The notes under the pieces are model-generated. The model was not told where the DNA came from. It searched no databases and worked only from the letters and a program-made list of their open reading frames with translations. From an uncultured Bacilli bacterium (GTDB lineage Bacteria; Bacillota_I; Bacilli_A; RF39; UBA660): a DNA stretch of 15,588 nucleotides. This document shows positions 1 through 6,062 of the stretch, piece after piece. Positions within the stretch are counted from its first letter, which is position 1. Every line of letters starts with the position of its first letter. A program made the position numbers and the translations under genes. The stretch covers positions 1-15,588 of the forward strand of contig CALVVV010000030.1 in NCBI GenBank assembly GCA_944363995.1. Reading direction: 5' to 3'.

Positions 1-194
1 GCTGATATTATACTTTTTACTGTTTGATTATATGATTTTTCTCTTGAATTTTCGATAACATTATCAATTACTGGAAATGTTATTAATGATATTACTGCTA
101 GTATTATTAATACACCTATTAATTCAATTAAAGTAAAAGCTTTATTTAGTAAATAACCCCCCCCCCCATTTTTGCTATTTGTTAATTTAATCAT
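1..194 (-). CDS. Type IV pilin-like protein, N-terminal part (runs off left edge)
   Basis: The ATG at 194-192 opens a frame of 64 codons that is still open at the window edge. After a 19-residue leader (MIKLTNSKNGGGGYLLNKA) comes FTLIELIGVLIILAVISLI, the classic class III signal and N-methylation segment of type IV pilins and competence pseudopilins. Prepilin peptidase would cut between A19 and F20, leaving E24 at mature position +5, followed by a hydrophobic helix to about residue 43. The family is assembled into surface filaments or DNA-uptake pseudopili at the membrane. A good ribosome site lies just upstream. Codons 9-13 contain a G11 tract that keeps the leader in frame. The gene follows trxB by 97 bp (ATG to stop) on the same strand; no clear terminator separates them. 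The C-terminal part that would identify the subtype (ComGC-like or other) is outside the window. Confidence 0.85.
   Translation of the reverse strand, partial: MIKLTNSKNGGGGYLLNKAFTLIELIGVLIILAVISLITFPVIDNVIENSREKSYNQTVKSIIS
157..167. repeat. Homopolymer C11 (G11 in the pilin coding strand)
   Basis: Eleven consecutive C on the plus strand, read as AAT GGG GGG GGG GGT TAT in the pilin gene. Eleven bases keep the pilin in frame. With 12 G the frame reads TTA TTT ACT AAA TAA after the tract and stops; with 10 G it reads GTT ATT TAC TAA and stops. No in-frame Met follows the tract in the visible part to rescue translation. Tracts of this kind are typical slipped-strand mispairing sites in contingency genes. 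A sequencing or assembly length error is possible, but the in-frame length argues that 11 is real in at least part of the population. Confidence 0.95.
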
Positions 195-198
195 ATTA

Positions 199-206
199 CC
201 TCTCCT
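199..206 (-). promoter_or_regulatory. Ribosome binding site of the pilin gene
   Basis: On the minus strand AGGAGAGG stands 4 bases before the ATG at 194. It fixes the start upstream of the G tract, so the tract lies inside the translated leader and not in the 5' untranslated region. Confidence 0.8.
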
Positions 207-286
207 ATTAATATTTTTTCATTTTTAATCTTTCTTTAATATTATTTAATTAAATTTCTTAAACAATTTAACACTTACATGATATC

Positions 287-1150
287 TTACAATTCTTTTT
301 TAACATTTATTGCCGCAATCGTTGCTTCACTTACAGCAGTTGTTAGTTGATATATATCTTTTTTGATTATATCACCACAAGCAAATATATAATCAATGTT
401 AGTTTTCATATTTTTATCAACAATAATATAATCGTTTTCTTTTTTTATATCTTTTAAAAATTGAGTGTTGGGCTCATAACCAATAGCAATAAACATGCCA
501 TCAACTAAAAATTCACCTTTATTGGTTATAATTTTGTTTAAAATATTTTTTTCGCTACTTAGTGTTTTAATAACACAATTTAATTGTATTTCAATATTTT
601 TTCTTTTTTCAACTTTGTCTATTAGTGTTTCTTCACCTTTTAAAAATTCACCTCGACTAAGAATTATTACTTTTTGACAAATATCAGATAAATATAATGC
701 TTCTTCTAAAGCTGAATTATTATAGCCAACAAGAGCAACTACTTTATTTTTATATAAATTACCATCACACAAAGCACAATAACTAATATTTTTCAAATTA
801 TTTGTATTCTCTAATTTGCGAGCTTTACGCCCAATAGCTAGAATTACTTTTTTAGTGGTAATTGTTTCTAAATCAGTTATAACTTGGTGATTATTAATAG
901 ATATTACTTTACCATAACGAATTTCAATACCTAAATTAGTAACTTGTTCATATATTTTATAAGCTAAATCAGGGCCACTAATACTAATAAAACCTGGATA
1001 ATTTTCAATGACACTAATTTTATTTAATAAACCACCAGGTGCATCATTATCCAATATTAAAACATTAACATTTGATCTTTTTAAATAAATAGCGGCTGTC
1101 ATACCGGCAATTCCTGCACCAACTATAACACAATCAAAATCTAATTTCAT
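287..1150 (-). CDS. trxB: Thioredoxin reductase-like flavoprotein with non-canonical NADPH region
   Basis: A cytosolic FAD disulfide reductase, expected to reduce thioredoxin. Counting from the ATG at 1150 it has 287 residues, slightly short for TrxB (about 310). Seen: FAD motif GAGIAG (11-16), PGG and ENYPGF (38-53), redox-active pair C125-A-L-C128 followed by DG, and the C-terminal FAD motif FACGD (256-260) with QLTTA. The usual NADPH motif GGGDSA is GYNNSA (142-147) and the usual HRRxxxR is replaced by LSRGEFL (164-170), so the electron donor may not be NADPH. I chose ATG 1150 over the ATG at 1168 because GGAGA at 1157-1161 lies 6 bases before it and the protein then begins like the family (MKLDFDCVIVGAG). 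It overlaps the lgt 3' end by 17 bp, implying coupled expression. Confidence 0.88.
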   Translation of the reverse strand: MKLDFDCVIVGAGIAGMTAAIYLKRSNVNVLILDNDAPGGLLNKISVIENYPGFISISGPDLAYKIYEQVTNLGIEIRYGKVISINNHQVITDLETITTKKVILAIGRKARKLENTNNLKNISYCALCDGNLYKNKVVALVGYNNSALEEALYLSDICQKVIILSRGEFLKGEETLIDKVEKRKNIEIQLNCVIKTLSSEKNILNKIITNKGEFLVDGMFIAIGYEPNTQFLKDIKKENDYIIVDKNMKTNIDYIFACGDIIKKDIYQLTTAVSEATIAAINVKKEL

Positions 1151-1958
1151 CAACATTCTCCAAATCATTATATCTATTATCTAGTCTTGAACCACGTGAT
1201 TTAATCAATAAAATAATCAAGCCAACAATTATACATGTCATTGATACTATTTGTGCTATCTTAAAATTAAAAAACATTAAACTGTCAGTTCTTAATCCTT
1301 CAATTATGTATCTACCTATACCATACCAAACTAAATAAAGTCCTGTTGTTTCACCAATTTTACAATAATATCTTCTTCGAAATAATAACAATAATATAAA
1401 ACCTAATAAACACCACAATGATTCATAAAGAAAAGTAGGGTGGTAGTAAACACCATGAATATTCATTCCTTCGATAATAAAATTAGGAATAAATAAATTT
1501 TGTAATGTTTCTAAAGAAGTGGCAGGTCCATGAGCTTCACCATTAAAAAAATTCCCCCAACGACCAATCGCTTGACCGATTATTAAACCTACAACTACAA
1601 TATCTAACATTCTAAAAGTATTAACTTTATATTTTTTAGTATATATGATTATAAAAATTAATCCAAAAATTATACCACCATGAATTGCTAAACCACCTTC
1701 CCAAATCTTTAGTATGTCTAGTAAATGTTGACTATAATATGACCATTCAAAAGCACAATAATACAATCTAGCACCTAAAATACCAAATAACATCGTTAAC
1801 AAAATTAAATTTATGATATAATCTTCCGGTATTTTATAACGTTTTGCCTCTTTTATTATAAAAGATCCACCTACAAAAATACCTAATAAAATCATTATCG
1901 AATACCAATATATTTTAACAATTCCTAAATCTAATAAAACTGGATTCATATTCATCAT
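1134..1958 (-). CDS. lgt: Phosphatidylglycerol--prolipoprotein diacylglyceryl transferase
   Basis: An integral membrane enzyme that transfers diacylglycerol from phosphatidylglycerol to the lipobox Cys of prolipoproteins, the first step of lipoprotein maturation. 274 residues, normal for the family. Seen: several hydrophobic helices (about 15-35, 47-66, 93-107, 116-132, 179-193, 236-253), the GGLAIHGG block with H93, the Lgt signature GRWGNFFNGEAHG (132-144), HPTFLYES (173-180), and GIGRYIIEGLRTDSL (213-227) with the conserved Arg. Three in-frame ATGs lie at 1958, 1955 and 1949; GAGAGGG directly precedes the first, so 1955 or 1949 (MNPVLLDLG) may be the true start. The TGA stop at 1134-1136 lies inside the trxB start region. 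It implies that the organism makes lipoproteins. Confidence 0.95.
   Translation of the reverse strand: MMNMNPVLLDLGIVKIYWYSIMILLGIFVGGSFIIKEAKRYKIPEDYIINLILLTMLFGILGARLYYCAFEWSYYSQHLLDILKIWEGGLAIHGGIIFGLIFIIIYTKKYKVNTFRMLDIVVVGLIIGQAIGRWGNFFNGEAHGPATSLETLQNLFIPNFIIEGMNIHGVYYHPTFLYESLWCLLGFILLLLFRRRYYCKIGETTGLYLVWYGIGRYIIEGLRTDSLMFFNFKIAQIVSMTCIIVGLIILLIKSRGSRLDNRYNDLENVDEIRF
1157..1161 (-). promoter_or_regulatory. Ribosome binding site that decides the trxB start
   Basis: GGAGA on the minus strand, 6 bases before the ATG at 1150. It lies inside the end of lgt. It leaves no proper spacing for the ATG at 1156 and is downstream of the ATG at 1168, so both of those starts are disfavoured. Confidence 0.75.
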
Positions 1959-1972
1959 CCCTCTCTATGATA

Positions 1973-1981
1973 ATTATATCA
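1973..1981 (-). promoter_or_regulatory. Extended -10 promoter for lgt-trxB
   Basis: The minus strand reads TGATATAAT, a consensus TATAAT (1973-1978) with the TGn extension. The -35 region is only A/T and weak. Transcription would start near 1966, giving a very short leader just long enough to hold GAGAGGG, which favours the downstream lgt ATGs. Confidence 0.6.
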
Positions 1982-2216
1982 CAAAATTTTGAATTTTTTA
2001 AATAAAATCCTTTTGTTTAATAATTTCTACGGAAATATTATTAAGCAAATAATTAAACATAAAAAAGTTAAAAATTTTAGTTTATCTAAAACAAATTATA
2101 GTAAAAAAGAACTAGAAAATCTAGTGCATTATTCGACTATCAAAAATAATTATATTGACAAGCCACAATATTAAATTTTTTTATATATTATTTATTCGAA
2201 TAGAAATAATTATTTA
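1982..2216. other. Intergenic region with a doubtful 61-codon frame
   Basis: About 235 bases between lgt and the 459-aa gene. On the plus strand a frame from a TTG at 1989 to TAA at 2174 could give a Lys/Asn-rich 61-aa peptide, but it has no ATG and no ribosome binding site, and it would be antisense to the flanking genes. It might be a decayed gene fragment. Just after the 459-aa stop, AT-only inverted repeats around ATTCGAAT (near 2193-2200) could form a weak hairpin without a convincing U-tract. Nothing else is recognised. Confidence 0.35.
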
Positions 2217-3596
2217 TCATTTAACAATAATATTAGATTGATCAATTATTGAATCGTCATCACCAGATATATTACTGCTTTTTTTCATTAATTTAATATA
2301 TGCATCTAAATCTTTGTTCTGATCTATTAAATCTAAAATAGATTCTAATAAACTGTCTTTTTTTTCTTCACTTTCTTTAAAATAATTTAATTCGCCAAAT
2401 GCTATTCTTTTTGATAAATAAGCAATAGCTGCTAAGCTTTTATATATACCATTATCTTCAGCATAAGCTAATGCTTGATCAATAACAGCATCGTCAATAA
2501 TTCTAGTTTCGCCTTCTTTAGTATATTTGCAATATAAAAATTTCCTACTATATGGCTTTTCATGTGAATTAATTATTTTAACTGTATTATTACTAATTCT
2601 TTTTATTATATCATTATCATCTGGTGATTTAAATCTTGATCTAATTAGTTTCATAAAACTATTTAAAAGGTTTGCTTCTCTTCCTTTTAAAAATACAAAG
2701 AAGTTTTTTAATATAAAATTAGGATTTGCTTCAATATAATTAAAAATAATTTTTGCTAAGTTGTATCTACCATCATAATCTAAAGCATTAAAATAAAGTT
2801 CAGCATTATTTACATAAAAATTCATGTTTTTATTAGAAATAAAATCTTCAAATGATAATTCACCGGTCGCTAACTGTTTAGCTCTTTTTTGGACACTAAG
2901 ATAAAATTCTTTACTAACATTTGCACCAACTGCTTTAATCGTAACAGCATCTTCTAGACTTTCAGCTTTAATTCTTTCAAGCAGTTTTTTAAAACCAATT
3001 TCTGAACTTATACCATATTTTTTACAAAAATTATTAATTGAAGTATTGGAATTTAAATATTCCTCATATAACTTATAATAATCTCCTTTTGTTTTAATAG
3101 GAAAATCAGCTTTTAATGTAAAAAAATTAAGCAACATACCTTCAGAATTAACCCAATCACGATTATACCCATTAGCATCTAAACCATATTCTGAATAAAT
3201 TTTTGCAGTCCTATTGCATTTTATTTGTACTTCAGACATATCCGCAATAATTGATGGTAAAAAATCGTACCAGCCAGGTTGCATATTTGCAATTAACAAT
3301 TTTTGAAATTTAGTATCATAATAAACTTTTTGAGGCAAGTATAGCAAAATAGATGGTAAAAATTTAATACACTCAATAATATCTTCCTTGCTTATAAAAC
3401 CGTTATTCAATATTTTTCTAAAAATTTCTCCGCGATTCATAATAATATAACAGTAACATTGTATTTTATTTTTAGGTGTAATTATAGTTCTAAAAATAGT
3501 TCTGATTTGTTGATGATTTAACCCATATATAGTATTAGCATCTAAGCCAAAATTAATTGTATTAATTTGTTCATTTGTATTAGAATTATTTTGCAT
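2217..3596 (-). CDS. Hypothetical protein, 459 aa, with a helix-turn-helix-like segment
   Basis: Not recognised. Soluble, with no signal peptide or membrane segment, and apparently mostly helical. Residues 185-208 (TSINNFCKKYGIS then a basic helix) resemble a helix-turn-helix of the kind in small DNA-binding and transposase-type proteins. There are hints of internal repetition: GLDAN occurs at 18 and 138, and AKQLATGELSF (239-249) resembles SKRIAFGELNY (395-405), followed or preceded by acidic helices. The C-terminal tail is Ser/Asp-rich (GDDDS at 445-449). A ribosome site (AAGGA) lies about 10 bases before the ATG at 3596, inside the 48-aa ORF, whose stop abuts this start, so translation is probably coupled. 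It ends in TGA. A multi-module regulatory or nucleic-acid-binding protein is possible but unproven. Confidence 0.75.
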   Translation of the reverse strand: MQNNSNTNEQINTINFGLDANTIYGLNHQQIRTIFRTIITPKNKIQCYCYIIMNRGEIFRKILNNGFISKEDIIECIKFLPSILLYLPQKVYYDTKFQKLLIANMQPGWYDFLPSIIADMSEVQIKCNRTAKIYSEYGLDANGYNRDWVNSEGMLLNFFTLKADFPIKTKGDYYKLYEEYLNSNTSINNFCKKYGISSEIGFKKLLERIKAESLEDAVTIKAVGANVSKEFYLSVQKRAKQLATGELSFEDFISNKNMNFYVNNAELYFNALDYDGRYNLAKIIFNYIEANPNFILKNFFVFLKGREANLLNSFMKLIRSRFKSPDDNDIIKRISNNTVKIINSHEKPYSRKFLYCKYTKEGETRIIDDAVIDQALAYAEDNGIYKSLAAIAYLSKRIAFGELNYFKESEEKKDSLLESILDLIDQNKDLDAYIKLMKKSSNISGDDDSIIDQSNIIVK

Positions 3597-3743
3597 TTAC
3601 TCACTTCCTTTCATTTGTGCAATTATTTCTTTCAAGTTTAAATTTTGTTTTATTTGTTCATAAAGTATTTCTTCCAACTGATCATAATTTAATTTAGCTA
3701 ATAATTGTTTTAAATACTCTCTATCTACTATTTTTTCATTCAT
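3597..3743 (-). CDS. Small hypothetical protein, 48 aa, coupled to the 459-aa gene
   Basis: ATG at 3743 to TAA at 3597-3599. It starts MNEKIVDREYLKQLLAKL and ends IIAQMKGSE. It is highly charged, with a heptad-like Leu/Ile pattern, so probably one or two amphipathic helices; there is no membrane segment. The case for a real gene is a strong ribosome site (AAGGAGAG at 3750-3757, 6 bases before the ATG), a good promoter upstream, codon use like the neighbours, and a stop immediately adjacent to the next ATG (zero gap). No known family is recognised. The layout suggests a small partner of, or translational lead-in for, the downstream 459-aa protein; that is inference. Confidence 0.75.
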   Translation of the reverse strand: MNEKIVDREYLKQLLAKLNYDQLEEILYEQIKQNLNLKEIIAQMKGSE

Positions 3744-3749
3744 AAACTT

Positions 3750-3757
3750 CTCTCCTT
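3750..3757 (-). promoter_or_regulatory. Ribosome binding site of the 48-aa ORF
   Basis: AAGGAGAG on the minus strand, 6 bases from the ATG at 3743. It is one of the strongest Shine-Dalgarno sites in the window and is the main reason to accept this short ORF. Confidence 0.8.
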
Positions 3758-3879
3758 ATATATTAATTAAATAACCACTTATATTTTTTAATTATTTTCA
3801 ATTTATATTGATAAAACATTTTATAAAAACTGTATTTATAGATTTATATTGTTAGCATTTTTTTAATTTAACCATCTTA

Positions 3880-3909
3880 ATTATATCACATAATTTATTT
3901 TAATATCAA
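3880..3909 (-). promoter_or_regulatory. Promoter for the 48-aa/459-aa operon
   Basis: Minus strand: -35 TTGATA (3904-3909), an 18-base spacer, then -10 TATAAT (3880-3885) preceded by TGA (extended -10). It begins only 4 bases after the uvrB stop. Transcription would start near 3873, leaving an AT-rich leader of about 130 nt before the ATG at 3743, in which I see no recognisable riboswitch or strong hairpin. No terminator for uvrB is evident, so some read-through is likely. Confidence 0.7.
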
Positions 3910-3913
3910 AATT

Positions 3914-5872
3914 TCATAAATTTTTATCAGAACTCTTATATTCAAATAATATATCTCTTAATTCCATTGCTCGTTCAAAATCTAAATTTTTAGCAGCCTC
4001 TTTCATCTCTTTTTCAATATCAAGCATTAATTTTTGCTTATCTTTTTTACTTATTTTATTAGTATCTTTTTCAATATTTTTATTATTTGTAACAACTTCT
4101 CTTATTTCTTTGATAATTGTTTTAGGTATTATATTATTTTTTTTATTATATTCTTCTTGAACTTTTCTTCTTCGGTTAGTTTCTTTTATAGCTTTATCCA
4201 TTGATTCACTAATATTATCAGCATACATAATAACTTTACCGTTAGCATTTCTAGCAGCTCTTCCAATTGTTTGAATTAAACTTCGTTCACTTCGTAAAAA
4301 GCCTTGTTTATCCGCATCTAATATAGCAACCAAACTTACTTCTGGTATATCTAATCCTTCTCTTAGCAAATTAATACCTACTAAAACATCATATTTACCT
4401 TTTCTTAAATCGTTAATTATTTTTAATCTTTCTAATGTTTTAACTTCAGTATGTAAATAAGCAACTTTAATATCAATTTTTTTTAAATAATTAGTTAATT
4501 CTTCTGCCATCCTTATAGTTAGAGTAGTAATTAAAGTTCTCTCATTTTTATTAATTTGATTATTTATTTCATTAACTAAATCATCTATTTGATTTTTCGA
4601 TTTTCTTACTTCAATAATTGGATCTAATAAACCTGTTGGTCTAATTATTTGTTCTACAAATTCATTATTTGTTTTTTCTAGTTCATAATCTCCAGGTGTC
4701 GCTGATACACAAATAACTTGATTTATTTTAGATTCAAATTCAGCAAATTTTAAAGGTCGATTATCTAATGCACTAGGTAATCTAAAACCATAATTAACTA
4801 AAACTTCTTTTCTAGCTCGATCACCGTTATACATGCCTCTTACTTGAGGTAAAGTAACGTGTGATTCATCAACTACTAATAAAAAATCTTTACCAAAAAA
4901 ATCAATTAGTGTAGTAGGGGTAGCACCTGGTTCTTTCAAAGCAATATGCCTAGAATAATTTTCAACCCCCCGACAAAAACCTGTTTCCGCTAACATCTCT
5001 AAATCATAATTGGTTCGCTCTTGAAGTCTTTGATATTCTAATAACTTATTTTCTTTTTTAAATTTTTCTAATTGTTGTTCTAATTCTATTTTTATATTTT
5101 TAATAGCAATTTTTAATTTTTCTTCACTAGTTACAAAATGACTAGCTGGAAAAATGGAAATTGATTTTTTGTTATTTATAATCTTATTTGTTAATATATC
5201 GACTTCTAATATTTTATCAATTTCATCCCCAAAAAATTCGATTCTTATAGCATGGTTGTGTTGATTTATTGGTACTATTTCTAATATATCTCCTCTTACC
5301 CTAAATGATCCTCTTTTTAAATCTAAATTATTTCTTTCATACAACATTTCAACTAATTTTTCTAATATATCATTTCTTTTTACGTTATCACCAACATTTA
5401 ATGTTAGCATCTTATTTTGATATTCTTCTTTTTCACCTATGCCATATATACATGATACAGATGCAACTACAATAACGTCATTATTATTTAATAAAGATGA
5501 TGTAGCGGAATGTCGCAATTCATCTATTTCATCGTTAATAGAAGCATCTTTTTCAATATAAGTATCTGTTTTAGCAACATATGCTTCTGGTTGATAATAA
5601 TCATAATAAGACACAAAATATTCTACTTTATTATTAGGAAATAACTCTTTTAATTCTGCATACAATTGGCCTGCTAAGGTTTTATTGTGAGCTAAAACTA
5701 AAGTAGGTTTATTTACTTCTTTTATTACGTTTGCAATTGTAAAAGTTTTACCTGTTCCAGTTGCACCTAATAATACTTGATATTTTTTTTTATTTTTAAT
5801 GCCATCTACTAATTTTTTAATAGCCTCAGGTTGATCACCACTAGGTTTATATTTTGATACTAATTCAAACAT
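3914..5872 (-). CDS. uvrB: UvrABC excinuclease subunit B
   Basis: The DNA helicase-like subunit of nucleotide excision repair: UvrA loads it, it verifies the lesion, then recruits UvrC for incision. 652 residues, a full family length. Seen in order: Walker A GATGTGKT (36-43), the beta-hairpin region YYDYYQPEAYV (89-99) and following residues, DESH Walker B (335-338) with TLPQVRGMYNGDRARK, motif ATPGDYE (391-397), NLLREGLDIPEV (501-512), motif VI QTIGRAARN (534-542), and the C-terminal UVR motif (about 615-647) that contacts UvrC. No key residue is missing. AAGGAAGGG at 5878-5886 is 5 bases before the ATG. uvrA is not adjacent here. One codon pair, CGG GGG (R301-G302), creates a G6 run unlike the AT-rich codon use elsewhere. 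Confidence 0.98.
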   Translation of the reverse strand: MFELVSKYKPSGDQPEAIKKLVDGIKNKKKYQVLLGATGTGKTFTIANVIKEVNKPTLVLAHNKTLAGQLYAELKELFPNNKVEYFVSYYDYYQPEAYVAKTDTYIEKDASINDEIDELRHSATSSLLNNNDVIVVASVSCIYGIGEKEEYQNKMLTLNVGDNVKRNDILEKLVEMLYERNNLDLKRGSFRVRGDILEIVPINQHNHAIRIEFFGDEIDKILEVDILTNKIINNKKSISIFPASHFVTSEEKLKIAIKNIKIELEQQLEKFKKENKLLEYQRLQERTNYDLEMLAETGFCRGVENYSRHIALKEPGATPTTLIDFFGKDFLLVVDESHVTLPQVRGMYNGDRARKEVLVNYGFRLPSALDNRPLKFAEFESKINQVICVSATPGDYELEKTNNEFVEQIIRPTGLLDPIIEVRKSKNQIDDLVNEINNQINKNERTLITTLTIRMAEELTNYLKKIDIKVAYLHTEVKTLERLKIINDLRKGKYDVLVGINLLREGLDIPEVSLVAILDADKQGFLRSERSLIQTIGRAARNANGKVIMYADNISESMDKAIKETNRRRKVQEEYNKKNNIIPKTIIKEIREVVTNNKNIEKDTNKISKKDKQKLMLDIEKEMKEAAKNLDFERAMELRDILFEYKSSDKNL

Positions 5873-5901
5873 ATTATCCCTTCCTTATTCAAATTTAAAT
5901 T

Positions 5902-5910
5902 ATTATATCA
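5902..5910 (-). promoter_or_regulatory. Extended -10 promoter for uvrB
   Basis: The minus strand reads TGATATAAT (TATAAT at 5902-5907), about 30 bases before the ATG at 5872 and ahead of the ribosome site AAGGAAGGG. The -35 is poor (T/A only). No LexA/SOS box of the CGAAC(N4)GTTCG type is visible here. Confidence 0.6.
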
Positions 5911-6008
5911 TATTTTAATAAAAATTAAACATTTAATAAATATTGATTAATTATTTTATAATAAAGGTAATAATTTAAAAAAATAATTATTGTTAATTAA
6001 TGAATTTA

Positions 6009-6038
6009 TTTACATATTTATTAGAAATATGATATATT
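6009..6038 (+). promoter_or_regulatory. Promoter for the cyclic glucan synthase-pgi operon
   Basis: -35 TTTACA (6009-6014), an 18-base spacer, and -10 TATATT (6033-6038) preceded by TGA, so again an extended -10. Transcription would start near 6045 and the leader holds AGGAAG and TAGGGA before the ATG at 6063. It diverges from the uvrB promoter in a 190-bp gap. Confidence 0.65.
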
Positions 6039-6062
6039 AGTAAATAGGAAGTAGGGATAGAA

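Noticed and set aside
1..194. Pilin gene as a frameshifted pseudogene
   Set aside because: A miscount of the G tract (12 rather than 11) suggests a stop at once; the written sequence has 11 and the frame is continuous from ATG to the window edge.
250..271. Short inverted repeat TTAAATT/AATTTAA between trxB and the pilin gene
   Set aside because: Only 7 A/T pairs and no following U-run, so not a credible terminator.
495..677. Plus-strand frame antisense to trxB
   Set aside because: It lies wholly inside the well-supported trxB gene and has no initiation signals.
287..1168. Longer trxB start at 1168 (MIWRML...)
   Set aside because: No ribosome site at correct spacing; the added residues do not fit the family, while the ATG at 1150 has GGAGA 6 bases upstream.
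1989..2174. Plus-strand 61-codon frame between lgt and the 459-aa gene
   Set aside because: It begins at a TTG without a ribosome site, has no ATG, and its composition (Lys/Asn/Tyr) is what AT-rich noncoding DNA gives. Kept only as a note in the intergenic entry.
5948..5989. AT-only inverted repeat (TAATTATTTT ... AAAATAATTA) in the uvrB/cgs gap
   Set aside because: Ten A/T pairs with a 22-base loop are likely by chance in such AT-rich DNA; not convincing as operator or terminator.
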